Source: Dactylonectria macrodidyma
Taxonomy: Eukaryota; Ascomycota; Sordariomycetes; Hypocreales; Nectriaceae
Reading direction: 5' to 3'
Assembly (NCBI GenBank): GCA_020744425.1
Contig: JAGMUV010000008.1
Coordinates: 744,001-808,000, forward strand
Length of the DNA stretch: 64,000 nucleotides
Below are positions 53,763 through 64,000 of this stretch, one piece after another. The position numbers and the translations under genes were made by a program. The notes beneath the pieces were generated by a model that saw only the letters and a list, made by a program, of their open reading frames with translations, was not told the origin of the DNA and ran no database searches. The number at the start of each line of letters is the position of its first letter. The stretch's first letter is position 1.

Positions 53763-56309
53763 TGGGGTTAGATTGACTAGATACAGTTATAAAAGATGGG
53801 AACAACTGATATTAATATACTATATAGAAGAGAACTTGAGCTACTTCAGGCAGGGCTCTCGTAGCCCATTCTGAGAATAGATATGAAGTACTACTGTCCA
53901 CTATAGAGATGAAACTGGCCCTTCCACGCGAGGGTCGGGGTCACAGAAAGTGGTGCTTCTATGGTAAGGTAGTTTCGAGTGTCGACCAGAGTGACGCTTA
54001 GCGATCAGTCAGAACAAGTTATAATACAACTCGTAGAAGTTTGGCTTGGGCTTTCGACACCAAAATATGCCGCAGATATGATGATAGGAGTCTTGCTGAT
54101 TGATTTGGAGAGAGATAGGTTATGTATGAGTTAAGTCTTACGGAAGAGTAGGAGGAGGAGTGGAAGGGAGACTCTGACACTTGGGATCAATTATCCTTAG
54201 ATGAAGCTCAAATGTGAGAGGAGACAGACCAGCTAAGGTTCCACGAATTGACATCATAGAGTCTTAAGGAGTACATCGGGTCATGATAGTCAATTAAAAC
54301 GTAGAAGAGTATCAAGGGAATGGGCGGAGATTGTGAAGCTATCTGGAGAGCAGGGACTCGATTCTCATTTGCTGTTGTAATCTGCGGAGGTGTGGCAGAT
54401 GGCCAGGCTTTTTCGGCTTTTTAGGTTTCTGAATGTCTGCCCGAATCCACCCTGGGGCTCCGATTGTGCGTTTACCACCGAGGCTCATCTCCCTTCCCAG
54501 CCTCCCAGCTCATCTAAGCATGGGGTAACCCTCCATGTTTAAGTGACACAATAATGAAAGAATTGGCTCCTCTCACCTTGATGTCCGTAGCGATGCCCGC
54601 GGTCGCGTGACGCGTCATCGAAGAAAAGCCACCGGAACCCATAGAACCTCGAAAATCGGTTCGATGCTAGCTCCGATTGGCCGCCTGCATCCGCAGAAAA
54701 CCAATCGCCAAGCTAGCGGTAGAGGATTAGAAATCCACATAGCACGAAGTCTGGAAAGAGATCGACTACGCAGCGGGAAATGCTTATCTCTGATTGGATT
54801 GAAGAGGAGCAGTCGGCTAGGTTCATGATTCAGAGATAAGTAACCGCGCGGGACGGGGTCGGCTTCCGCCAAGCCCGTATCCACGACAAATAGCGATTCG
54901 TATGCTCAAGCTTGTACCTTTGGTTATCTGAACTGTTATATCTGTCATGGAGACCTATGGGATGCTAGTATTAAGCCTCAAGTGTCAAATCCCTGGGTTG
55001 CTGACATGTTATTTCGTGAGATGAATTTACTGAATTACAGTATAGGGTAGGGCGGTATCCTCGGATGGTGCCCAGGCAGTGACGCAGCTTATCTCAGCTG
55101 GCGGGTCTCATGCACTGCCACTGGCGCTAGCCACGGCGAACAAGGAATAACAGCGATTGGTCGAGGCTCTAATTTGCCATTTCGGGCCTAGCTTCCTCAA
55201 TAAACTCGTGGTGTATTAAACCCTAAATATTAAAGAGGCAACTTTTCGGCGTGAGGCGTCTGAATGGCATCACACCTTGTCAGAGAGCCGGTTAGAAACC
55301 TGCCGTTGGTGCAAGAGCATGGCCGAAGACAGGATTCTCGGCATAGTGGGGTAGTTCTCATGTGGAAATAACGCGACTTTCCACAACTACCTATCCTCGC
55401 ATCAATCACCAGTGCGAGTCAGAGAGGGGAGAATGAGGAAACTGTCGCCAAGATGTGAGTAAGGAATTGTCTTCAGCTCCGCGATACCTGGCCATCCATC
55501 AATCCTTAGGCCTGGCTACTTTTAATCCCTACCGAACTATCCTTGAAGATACGGCAATGTTGCTTTCTCGGCGCAGGTGCACGCAAGCATTGACACAGGC
55601 CATGCCCAATAGCTTCAATCCCCTTCGAGTCTACTCCATACGGAGGACATAACGTGATTCTTTTCGGCTTTGTAAGCCCCGATGATCAGAGCTCCGACAT
55701 CCGACAGCTGTGAGATTTACAGGCGACATCCTTGTCTCAGCACTGCCCCTTCAAGCTTGTTACAAGCTTGTTGCCCAGCTCGTCCCCCAGATTCGCTGAG
55801 GTGGCCTAATTCCGCTAAATCCGGGCGCCCGCTAACTTACTTATCCCACCCAAGAGCCGAAGCGGGATCGAGAGAGTGTACGTATGCAAAGTCTTGGCAG
55901 CTACGTTGGCCCAGCCTTGCCAACCCTTGGCCCTCTAGGCCCTGAGGCGCCTTCGGTGTCACTAAACTCTATTTCTCCAAGTCCCCGAGACATCTGCAAC
56001 CTGCTGACAGCGAAATGACTTCCTCGACGATGGCCTCTTGGCACTTACGTCACCTACCAAAGAGGTCGGGTTTAGTGTTAATTCGCTGGTCCGACAACAC
56101 TGAGGCATGTCTCAAACGAAAGCTTTTTTTTCTCCTTGGGCGCATGCGTAAAATGGAATGGCTTGGACGGTTCTTCTCGTGCTACAAGTCTATGACGAAC
56201 GACTTGCACCACACCCCTCGGTCGGAACATGAATAACGACTGTGAATGACCCTCTGTTTCCTCGTCAACTCTGTTCTCAGTTCAACATCGTCACAAACAC
56301 CCAGAGAAC
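53763..56309. other. 2.5-kb spacer, no gene seen
   Basis: Many short open frames on both strands, none with a domain, signal peptide or splice structure. It marks the right border of the ten-gene block. The last part should hold the promoter of the phosphoesterase. Confidence 0.5.
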
Positions 56310-57662
56310 ATGTTCCGGATAGCTGCATCGATCGCGTTCCTAGCAGAACTATCTCTTCAAGCTGCGACTCGTCGCGCCACCAACGGCAGTGACCTCGCCC
56401 CCTTAAAGTTCACAGAAAACGGCACATTCCAAATATGTGTCTTCTCCGATCTTCACTTTGCGACAGGTTCGTCTTTGACAATCTCTTTGACAATCTCCCG
56501 AAGTCCCGCATCGGGCCACTAATCAGCAACAGACCCGTCAGGCGGTGGCCCTGAAAAGGACCGTGCCTCGGCCAAGGTGATAAACGACATCTTGGGCTTC
56601 GAGCAGCCTGACCTCGTCGTTCTCAACGGTGACCTGATCAATGGCGAAGACACGTTTCGCGAGAACAGTACGCATTATATCGACCAGATCGTCGAACCCA
56701 TGGTTCACCGAAATGTGACATGGGCGGCTGTGTACGGAAACCACGATCATAATTACAACATCAGCGCTGAGGGCATCTTCGAGCGCGAGAAGTCGTTCAC
56801 AAACTCCCGGACCCAGAGTATGATCTCTTCGCGCAATGCCGGCGTCACCAACTATTACCTCCCCGTCTACGCATCTGACTGCGACTCCGACTCCGACGAC
56901 TGCACTCCTGAGCTGCTGCTGTGGTTCTTTGACAGCCGCGGCGGCTTCTATTACCAGGGCGGCGCTCAGCATAACTGGGTCCACGAGAGTGTGGTGGAGT
57001 GGTTCAACGAAACCAATGCCGAGCTGGTCGAGAAGTACGACAAGGAGATCCCGTCGCTTGCCTTTGTTCACATCCCAGTCCACGTGACGTATCTGGTCCA
57101 ACAAGAGCTGGGCATTAACGAGGAGACAAACCCAGGGATCAACGAGGAAGACGTTGTGCAGCAGGGGGATGGATGGTGTAGCGACGGCGGCGGAAATTGT
57201 GACTACGGAGACCAGGACCTTCCCTTCATGCGTGCTCTGGCCTCAATCTCCGGCATAATCGGTCTCTTCTACGGCCACGATCACGGAAACTCTTGGTGCT
57301 ACAAGTGGGATCACCAAGTAGAGGACATGCCCTTCTCCGGCAGCGGCATAAACCTCTGCTACGGCCAGCACACGGGCTACGGTGGCTACGGTAACTGGGT
57401 CCGCGGCGGACGCCAGATCTCCGTCACGCAGGAAGGACTCAAGGACCTCTCGGTTGACTCGCACATCCGCCTGGAGAATGGCGACGTTGTGGGCGAGATT
57501 GCGCTGAACTCGACCTTTAACACAGACGCTTACGCCTCGACGCCCAACATCATGACGTACATTTCGGACTTTAGGAGCGCGGGTTCTGCGATTGCACCTA
57601 GGGCGTTATATACCTGGTCGGTTGTTTTGGGCTTGATGACGACCATGATATCATTTGCTTAG
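56310..57662 (+). CDS. secreted or GPI-anchored calcineurin-like phosphoesterase
   Basis: Exons 56310-56466 and 56533-57662, 428 residues. A signal peptide 'MFRIAASIAFLAELSLQAA' starts the protein. Metal-binding motifs of the metallophosphatase fold are 'CVFSDLHFATD' (completed by splicing), 'LVVLNGDLINGED', 'AAVYGNHDHNYN', 'LAFVHIPVHVTY' and 'GLFYGHDHGNSW'. The protein ends in a hydrophobic segment 'ALYTWSVVLGLMTTMISFA' after small residues (SAGSA), which looks like a GPI-anchoring signal. Family members (Dcr2/purple-acid-phosphatase-like) hydrolyse phosphoesters. Substrate unknown. No link to neighbours is evident. Confidence 0.85.
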
Positions 57663-57884
57663 GCGTTTTAAAATAGACTTGACCTTTTTTGCGTACTTCT
57701 GTTGAGCTTGTTGTGAATCTTTCGCAAAGCGATGGTGGTTGCTGTTTGGCATTGACCTGTGGCTTGGGGAAGGAGCTGTAAAATTGATGAAGAACACATG
57801 ATGAATGGCCATTACCTAAAATACGTACTTATGCTTCAGTTTTATACTCTCTTTATCTCATGTTCACCTTTCGGCACCTTTCGA

Positions 57885-58232
57885 CTACAGAGTAAGACAG
57901 GGCAATAATATCCCAAGCCCAGCAAGGCCGACGGTCAGTGAGTAGCTTGCAGTGAACCAGTTCACCTTTTCTGGCCTACTCACGGAGAAGAGATCGCCGA
58001 TGATGTGCATTGGCAAAACGATGCGGGTGAAGCCAGTTTGAGTCATGAGCTGTGCTGAACACAGGACGGCGACGAAAGCAGCTTCGCCCAATGCGGACTG
58101 GAGTCGTTAAGTTGATGGTGAGGCCATTCTGCTTGTTGAGTTTTAGAGTCGCCTGGCATCTGCAGAACGAACCTCTTCGGAGTCCGTAGAAAGACGATTT
58201 TGAGGTTGCACTGGCGCGTTGAATATGGACAT
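57885..58232 (-). pseudogene. MFS (TRI12-type) transporter stub
   Basis: Exons 58232-58173 and 58097-57885 give 90 residues that contain only the N-terminus and first two helices: 'AAFVAVLCSAQLMTQTGF', 'PMHIIGDLFSV' and 'VNWFTASYSLTVGL', then a stop. The splice joint is good, but a full MFS protein is over 500 residues and the rest is absent, so this is the broken 5' end of a transporter gene. Confidence 0.6.
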
Positions 58233-58665
58233 GACGCCGTGAATGGAATCTCCCCTCATTCCAGTTGAATCAAGTCTTGGAGCATGGGTGCTTGGAGTAG
58301 AGGTATTAAAGTTATGTTCAAATTGCAGCCATTGATTGTAGTCGATAACCGTAGTACAAAAGAGTCTCATTTTTTAATATTCCATGTACAGAGTATCTAT
58401 GGCTTATTTGATCTGTTGGAGGTGAGAGCGGATATTGCCGAGTAGCGGGTAAACGCGGGAAATACGGGAAATGCCGTAATGTGGACTACCTGTTCTGGCA
58501 CTAAGACGCGGAAAGGGCTGAGCTGCTGGTCATAAAGGCCTTCACACACCTTTTTTGACACCTAACATGATGCCTTGATCATCCATCGATTGTAATCCCA
58601 ATCTACTATTCCTTCAAAATCATCCGTCTCTATAACTGCCGACATCACGCCTCATAGCACAAGTT
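58233..58665. other. spacer, promoter of the MDR gene
   Basis: Separates the MFS stub from the MDR reductase; no gene. Confidence 0.4.
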
Positions 58666-59667
58666 ATGACCTCGCTACATCCTAGAGGCTTCATGCGCGC
58701 TCTTCGGCTTACCAAGGCCGAAGAGTCGTCCACACTTAGTCTTTCGTTCACAGCAGAACAGCCCATTCCATCGCCTCCTCCAGGACATCTCCTCGTTAAA
58801 GTTCACGCTTCTGCAATCCAACCATCCGATATCTTCAACGCGCAAGGAGGCTTCAGCTCAACCACATTCCCACGTGTTCCCGGCCGGGACTTTTCGGGTG
58901 TTATCGTTGGCTCCGGCGATGATGAGTCTTCGCCGCTCCTGAACACGGCCGTCTTTGGCACCTCGGGATTTACTCACGGGTTCACCGCTGATGGTTTTCA
59001 TGCCGAGTATGCCGTAGTTCCTGTCGACGGCATTGCTCCCAAGCCACCACATCTTAGTCATGTGCAAGCTGCTACCGTTGGGGTTCCATTTACCACAGCC
59101 GCGCTGATGGTGACACGGTCTGGAGCTGCAAAAGGAGATGCGGTATTGATATTAGGCGCTCATGGTGCCGTTGGAAGCGCTGCATCTATCATGTTGGAGA
59201 ACATTGGCTGTCACGTACTTCGGGGTGTTAGAGGTACTAGCGGCGACATCGACACAGACGCCGACCCTGGGTTGCTCTCAGTGCAAGACCTAACGGGCGG
59301 TAAAGGAGTGGATGTGGTTATCGACACGGTTGGGCTTCCAGCTATGACGTCTGCTGCTATTGATAATGCTCTTGGTCATGGTGGGAAATTGGTCTTCATC
59401 GCAGCGCCTAAAGGGCCAGATCCAACTTTAACCATCAAAATGCGAGACTTTTACCGCGCTGAGAAGAGTTTGTTTGGTGTTAATTCGGTAGACCATACCA
59501 GTGCATCAATGGCTAAGGTGCTACGAGAACTTGAGTCGTTGTTCGAGAGCGGACGTTGGAAACAGGCTGTGGATGGCAAGTGGGCTGAAGTCGATGTGGA
59601 GAAAGCTGTCGATGTGTATCTGCATGCAGCCAAGGGAGACAAGTTTGTTATCAATTTCGGGGAGTAA
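58666..59667 (+). CDS. MDR-family NADPH quinone/enoyl reductase-like protein
   Basis: Single exon, 333 residues. The GroES-like half has 'HLLVKVHASAIQPSDIFNAQ' and 'FPRVPGRDFSGVIVG'. The Rossmann half has 'GDAVLILGAHGAVGSAASIM', 'GGKGVDVVIDTVG' and 'GGKLVFIAAPKGPD'. No zinc ligands are present, as in quinone oxidoreductases and trans-acting enoyl reductases. It lies between an MFS stub and an orphan PKS carrier-protein end, so it may be the survivor of a lost polyketide locus; alternatively it is an ordinary detoxifying reductase. Confidence 0.85.
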   Translation: MTSLHPRGFMRALRLTKAEESSTLSLSFTAEQPIPSPPPGHLLVKVHASAIQPSDIFNAQGGFSSTTFPRVPGRDFSGVIVGSGDDESSPLLNTAVFGTSGFTHGFTADGFHAEYAVVPVDGIAPKPPHLSHVQAATVGVPFTTAALMVTRSGAAKGDAVLILGAHGAVGSAASIMLENIGCHVLRGVRGTSGDIDTDADPGLLSVQDLTGGKGVDVVIDTVGLPAMTSAAIDNALGHGGKLVFIAAPKGPDPTLTIKMRDFYRAEKSLFGVNSVDHTSASMAKVLRELESLFESGRWKQAVDGKWAEVDVEKAVDVYLHAAKGDKFVINFGE

Positions 59668-59989
59668 AGAGTGATTAGGCTGCTTTATGGAGTTGATTAT
59701 CTAAGGAATCAAACTCCTACAGAGCCGCGAAGCTGTGGATATTCTTATCAGAAGGATCCTTAAATCACGTATAAATTCATAGAGAACCGCTGATTATAGA
59801 GGCCGGCGCGAAAGTGTAAGGGAGAGGGATAGAAGAGTAGGAACTCTCGGACATATATATAGTATTATGTTTCAACGCAGATCTAATTATTTAGTAAAAT
59901 CATAGTCTTTGCCTCCGCCTAACAGCAACATGTCTAAGCTCTTGTCTCTTAAGGATATTGGTTCCATGGATAGAATACATAGATAAGAG
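59668..59989. other. spacer, no gene seen
   Basis: 322 bp between convergent genes; nothing recognisable. Confidence 0.4.
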
Positions 59990-60265
59990 CTAAAGATAGT
60001 AGAAAGAAACTTCTCGTACCTTCATCAACAGGATTTTCTCCGCGTTATCCTCCAGTAATTTCGTGATTGGCACCCGAGCTATAATGTCAAATAAGGCCAT
60101 ATCCGACTTGAACTCACTTGCGATGCAATTTCTCACCTCCATGGCCACGAGCGAATCAACACTGTATGTAAAGAGCGGACGAGATGTGTCGATCTCGACA
60201 CTCGAGAGCTGAGCCGGCGTGCTCTTTGCTTCCATCGCAGCATCACTCACTACATTTTGGAGCTA
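59990..60265 (-). pseudogene. orphan C-terminal acyl-carrier-protein end of a PKS
   Basis: Minus-strand frame without its own ATG context: 'VVSDAAMEAKSTPAQLSS', then 'IDTSRPLFTYSVDSLVAMEV' with the DSL serine that receives phosphopantetheine, and 'RNCIASEFKSDMALFDII'. This is the last carrier domain of highly reducing fungal polyketide synthases ('PL-x-x-Y-x-VDSLVA-x-E-x-RN'). Upstream, a stop and AT-rich sequence replace the remaining about 2000 residues. A remnant of a deleted PKS. Confidence 0.7.
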
Positions 60266-60407
60266 CCAATCTAGTGCAGAGAATCGTGTGTTATATTTTA
60301 AATAAATGTAAATAGAAAAATTTATTAATAAAATATACTCTAAGTAATTTAAAGCTCATCATGATAAGTTTACATTTAAGATTGTAAACATAATCTTGCT
60401 CCTTTGC

Positions 60408-62309
60408 TTAAAGCCCGTGCTTTATAATCTTTAAAAAGACATTATAATCAAATGCCTCAATTAATGATGCAGACCACTTCTGCGCTGAGGGCGCCAACTC
60501 CTTCTTCCCGCGAATCCTCGCTACTGCTACTAAAGACGCGGGATCTTTGCCAAGGCACCACTTGACAACTGAGGCGTAGCTTTTCCCCATAGATTTCGGT
60601 AGATCCAATAATGAAGCGGCTTCTTGATCTGCGGGAATCGAATCCCACTTGCCGATGTCCAGAAGAACTCTGCCTAACGAATATATGTCGAATTCTCCGC
60701 GATAGCGGTACGCGGCATCGCTCGACTCGTTTGCTCTTTCCCTTCGGAGCGGGTGCTGATACAAGTCCAGTTCTACGGCTTCCCCTTTGCGAGGAAGAGA
60801 ATCGAGATCTGTATGCCGCGAAAAGCTGAAACCGGTGAGGAATGGCTCCTTGAGATTGGGAATCGGAATTCCACGCGGGCCTTTCTGAGCAACAAATATG
60901 ATGTTTGCAGGGCAGATGGCTTCGTGTAGCCACTGGCAGGACTGAAACTGGCGGAGTATCCTCGTGATAGCGACAGCCAGCTCAAACTTGTCATTGAGAT
61001 CGGGAGGCTCCGCGTGGCTGAAGACATCCGCAAGTGATACAACCATCTGCTTCTCGGCGTCGAACCCTTCAGGGAGCTGGTACACAATGCCGTACCGGCA
61101 GGTGTCTCCCTCGTTTAACTCAACCCAGCCCAACGGCCTTGGCACTCGATACTCCTGCGGGTCTTGTAGGGCGAGGAGGTGAACCAGGTTGAAGAGCTGC
61201 TCTCGGGCCTGCTCCTGCTTGGCTGCGTCATCAATGACACTGTCGTTCCACTCGATGAGACACACTTGTTCCGGCTCGTACGAAGCTGCATCCTCATATA
61301 TGACGAGTCGGCGTCGGCCATTGCGAAACTCTTCCTCGCCATCGACGTCGAGCAGATTCAGCTCGTTAATCTCGCGGCTGTCGAGGGCTCCTTCGAGGCG
61401 CTTCCAGTCCACGTGCGGCATTAACAACAGGCTGTTCAGGCAGGCCATCTGCATATCGCGGTCCCTGCCCCCCGTGGTCACTGCGCCCTCGAGAAGGCCG
61501 GCCATCTGGTCCATGGAGCGCTGGAGGTCGGCAAACCTGGCGGGTACAATGTGCGAGAGCGCATGAAGCCGCCTAAAAGACACAAAGCTATCGAGTTTCG
61601 AGTTGAGCTGGTCAAGGTCCGTGACAGCTTTCTCGACTTGCTCATGTGTGCCGCGGGCCATCTCCACCATCCTTTTGGAGACTTCTACAGGCCGGTTGGT
61701 GATGCCGATGTCGTGCATGAGCTTGATCATGGTTTCTGGTGTGATTGGCCAACCGTTGCTGTCTGGCCCTTGCTCAACATCTCGGGTTGGACTTGATGTC
61801 GATGGTCGCTGCTGTGATAGACCGTCCACCTCATCAGCTTCAGTACCAGTACCAGTGCCAGTCTCCGTCCTAGCCAGTTCACAAATACGTCGGAAGTTCT
61901 CCGTCGCCGTCTTGACCAGCCCTGTCGCTTCACCAAGGTAGGCCTCAACAATAGTCAGATCTTGCTGGCTGAACACGCGCGACATCATCTCTTGGTGAAT
62001 CGCCTCTCCTACCGCGTCTCTCTCCGCCGCGGACACGCCATCGCGGCTGATGGCACCATCAGCCGATATATTACGATGGTAGCCCAGATCCTTGCATCGC
62101 TCATCGAGCCGCGTGATCTCGCGGACGAAGCGAACAAGCAGTGCCCACGTGCGAGTGTCGAAGTTGTGGAACTTGGCAGCCTGATCCCATGTCCAGGCGA
62201 GCGCGTCGGTGAGGTCTCGGATCGCTGAAATGGACCCCGTGAAGATGCCGTAGCGACCAGTGGCGCGCTGCTCGAGTTCCGGGTATACCACGTCGGCCAT
62301 CTTTGCCAT
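60408..62309 (-). CDS. HeLo-type/pseudokinase protein (MLKL-like architecture)
   Basis: Single exon, 633 residues. Residues 1-150 are helical without transmembrane segments ('TWALLVRFVREITRLDERCK'). A low-complexity linker (TGTGTGT, SSPTRD) follows, then a second helical stretch to about 330. From about 340 the protein follows the kinase-like module of fungal HeLo/prion-inhibition-and-propagation proteins: 'CLIEWNDSV', 'YGIVYQLPEGF', 'WLHEAICPANIIF' at residue 460 where HRD-x-K-x2-N should be, 'LTGFSFSR' near 491 where DFG should be, and 'FDIYSLGRVLLDIGKW'. The catalytic Asp of both motifs is missing, so it is a pseudokinase. Helical effector domain plus pseudokinase is the layout of the necroptosis executor MLKL. 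The kinase-like family resemblance is clear; the HeLo identity of the N-terminus is inference. Confidence 0.75.
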   Translation of the reverse strand: MAKMADVVYPELEQRATGRYGIFTGSISAIRDLTDALAWTWDQAAKFHNFDTRTWALLVRFVREITRLDERCKDLGYHRNISADGAISRDGVSAAERDAVGEAIHQEMMSRVFSQQDLTIVEAYLGEATGLVKTATENFRRICELARTETGTGTGTEADEVDGLSQQRPSTSSPTRDVEQGPDSNGWPITPETMIKLMHDIGITNRPVEVSKRMVEMARGTHEQVEKAVTDLDQLNSKLDSFVSFRRLHALSHIVPARFADLQRSMDQMAGLLEGAVTTGGRDRDMQMACLNSLLLMPHVDWKRLEGALDSREINELNLLDVDGEEEFRNGRRRLVIYEDAASYEPEQVCLIEWNDSVIDDAAKQEQAREQLFNLVHLLALQDPQEYRVPRPLGWVELNEGDTCRYGIVYQLPEGFDAEKQMVVSLADVFSHAEPPDLNDKFELAVAITRILRQFQSCQWLHEAICPANIIFVAQKGPRGIPIPNLKEPFLTGFSFSRHTDLDSLPRKGEAVELDLYQHPLRRERANESSDAAYRYRGEFDIYSLGRVLLDIGKWDSIPADQEAASLLDLPKSMGKSYASVVKWCLGKDPASLVAVARIRGKKELAPSAQKWSASLIEAFDYNVFLKIIKHGL

Positions 62310-62719
62310 TCTGGAATGTGAGTCGATTTTGGTTGCTTGTTGTAAGCGGTCGTCTTCACAGTCAAGTCCCCCATCAAGAAATAATTACCTCATGTGACGT
62401 GTTGATGAGCTGAAGCCGAAAGCAGGAAGCTACATGTAGCTAGCCTAGGACTCACACTCCCTGCATGGCGCATAGCGCATGGGAAGCTGAAAAGGGACAA
62501 ATCATGTTAGGCTACATGTCTGAGGTGAGGACTCGGCCACCAATGACGGAAAAGAAAGTAGCGCCTGTGGCTTAACTTGCTTTTCCCTTTTTGCGTTCGT
62601 TTTCATGTAGGTAGATAGCTTAGGTCCCTATATAATCTCGGGTGCGCTACCTAGTTTGTAGGTAGGCCCACGACCTACACATTCCACAACATCAATCGAT
62701 CAGTAATCACTCACTACCA
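62310..62719. promoter_or_regulatory. shared divergent promoter of the pseudokinase and kinase genes
   Basis: 410 bp between two head-to-head starts. Contains a TATA-like 'CTATATAA' about 90 bases before the ATG at 62720 and several CTACATGTAG/TAGGTAG-type short repeats. Confidence 0.45.
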
Positions 62720-64000
62720 ATGGATAGCCACGAGAAGACATCCCCAGTCGAGGAGATAACGGCTGCTGTGCAGTCAACTTCTCTGTCCACAGCATCTTTC
62801 ACTCCGGATACTACTAAAAGCCTCGCGAAGCTGCCCACGCTTGATGCGCTGGAGTTGCTCTGCCCTCTCGCCGTTTTGGCCGTCTGTGCTCATGCTTGGC
62901 AACCCAAGTCAAGCGATGTTCTAGCGAGAAGTTTCGCTGCCCTTGCAGAGGGAACATACGGCCGCGTTTCCGTTGGTTTCCTCCCCAAGAAACTTCTAAG
63001 TCCGTCTCTCTCGACGCTCAGTGGGCGAACTAGCATCTTTCCCGGCGATTTTGAGCTGGTGACGGTCAAGGCTCCCAAGCTGATGGACACTTGGAAATCA
63101 CAAGACGTGCTGGGAGATTCTGAAGCCCCCACGATCCCCTTCAGAAACATGCTGTCCGAGTTGGCCTTCCTTTCGGCTCCCCGTCTTTTGTATCACGAAA
63201 ACATTGTTGATCTCCTGGGGTATTTCTGGGAACCTTCCGGAGGCTCTGTCAGCAAGGAGGCGCGGCTCGCCCCCACACTCGTGCTCGAGTTTGCAGATCA
63301 GGGCTCTCTACGGACTTTCATGGACTACGGCACTGCAATCTCACCATCCGAAAAGCTGGGTCTATGTCTGGACATTTGCCGCGCACTCCAGACACTCCAC
63401 CACGAGCTTGCAGTGTTGGGCAAACCTGTCGGCTTGTTCCATGGTGACTTGAAGCCTGAGTATGAATACCATTTGTTCTTGGTGGCCCGATGTATTAATT
63501 ACTCATTTCATCTTGGACAGAAATATTCTCATTTTTAAAAACGCAGACGAGAGCGGCTACACCGCAAAACTATGTGACTTGGGTCCGCTCTCCCACCATG
63601 TCGCCACCTTGCGGAAATGGAATTCTGACACTGTGCATTTATAGGATCTTGCTTGCGATATGAACATGACCAGTCATTTCTCTTAAACAGCGCTGGTCCA
63701 GGAACCCCGGCATGGATGGCTCCCGAGCTCAGCAGCCTTGGTGGGATGGAGGAGAAAGTCATCCGACCGGCTGCGTGCGACGCATACTCGTTCGGCCTCC
63801 TTGTCGCCTACATGTTCCTGGAAAAGGACCTGTTTCGCATCCGGCCGGTGGCAGAGTTTCTCCTCCAGAATTGGGTCACACCGAGTAATGGGAAATTCAG
63901 TCCGACATCTGTACAAGATATCTTGGACGCCTCGGACAAGATTGCGGAGGCAAATATTCGGACTAACCTCCAGAGAATGATTCACAGCCATCCGTCGAAG
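62720..64000 (+). CDS. protein kinase-like gene, incomplete at window edge
   Basis: Exon 1 62720-63459, exon 2 from 63521, continuing with C-lobe sequence from about 63691 to the edge. The kinase core keeps its key residues: glycine loop 'EGTYGRVSVG', 'LVTVKAPKL' (ATP lysine), 'LSELAFLSAPRLLYHENIVD' (helix-C Glu), 'LFHGDLKPENILIF' (catalytic Asp, Lys and Asn) and 'KLCDLGPL' (DLG in place of DFG). The C-lobe reads 'GTPAWMAPELSSLGG' and 'CDAYSFGLLVAYMF'. Between exon 2 and the C-lobe the frame hits a TAG at 63642, and I found no donor of the right phase. Either an unusual intron lies between about 63575 and 63690 or the gene is damaged. It is divergent from the pseudokinase gene. Confidence 0.65.

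Noticed and set aside
54607..54884. Overlapping open frames on both strands in the 2.5-kb spacer
   Set aside because: No domain or splice pattern; considered chance.

Overview
The window reads as nuclear DNA of a filamentous ascomycete (Pezizomycotina). Genes carry many short introns (about 41-108 nt) with GTNNGT donors, CTAAC/CTAAT-like branch points and YAG acceptors. The gene families (HET-ankyrin, Zn2Cys6 regulator, DUF6603, rhodopsin-like membrane proteins, fungal Baeyer-Villiger monooxygenases) are fungal. Several dead genes carry almost only C-to-T type nonsense changes (TGG to TAG, CAG to TAG, CAA to TAA, CGA to TGA), as expected from repeat-induced point mutation (RIP). I cannot name the genus.

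Left arm (1-15.5 kb): gene-poor, partly AT-rich and full of debris. It holds a RIP-degraded Helitron/PIF1-type helicase, a FAR1-domain (Mutator-like) transposase remnant, a dead HET-ankyrin incompatibility gene, an ankyrin gene fragment with a second decayed copy of its tail, a frameshifted nucleoside-phosphorylase domain and a dead FLVCR-like transporter. Among these sit two small intact-looking secreted cysteine-containing proteins (7802-8348 and 11418-11777) and an intact SYLF/Ysc84 gene.

Middle (16-34 kb): an atypical SDR, a seven-helix rhodopsin-like membrane protein, a flavin monooxygenase, a dead DUF6603 gene divergent from an intact propeller/lectin-like gene, and an AIF/FSP1-like oxidoreductase, separated by repeat-rich spacers.

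Core (34.7-53.8 kb): ten contiguous intact genes in mostly divergent pairs: SDR, BVMO, Zn2Cys6 regulator, DAL5-type permease, metallo-beta-lactamase-fold hydrolase, second BVMO, alpha/beta hydrolase, second SDR, zinc alcohol dehydrogenase, and an acyl-CoA ligase ending in AKI (possible peroxisomal signal). No PKS, NRPS or terpene cyclase lies inside. The set fits an import-and-degrade route (alcohol to ketone to lactone/ester to hydroxy acid to acyl-CoA) at least as well as a biosynthetic cluster. Several of its promoters share a GGATAACCG-type motif, and one has a perfect CGG/CCG inverted repeat. This is the main candidate for an undescribed system.

Right arm (53.8-64 kb): a 2.5-kb spacer, a calcineurin-like phosphoesterase, remnants of a lost secondary-metabolite locus (MFS stub, orphan PKS carrier-protein end, intact MDR reductase between them), and at the edge a divergent pair: a long helical protein with a kinase-like C-terminus lacking catalytic residues, next to a gene whose kinase domain keeps them. 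That layout recalls the MLKL/RIPK arrangement.
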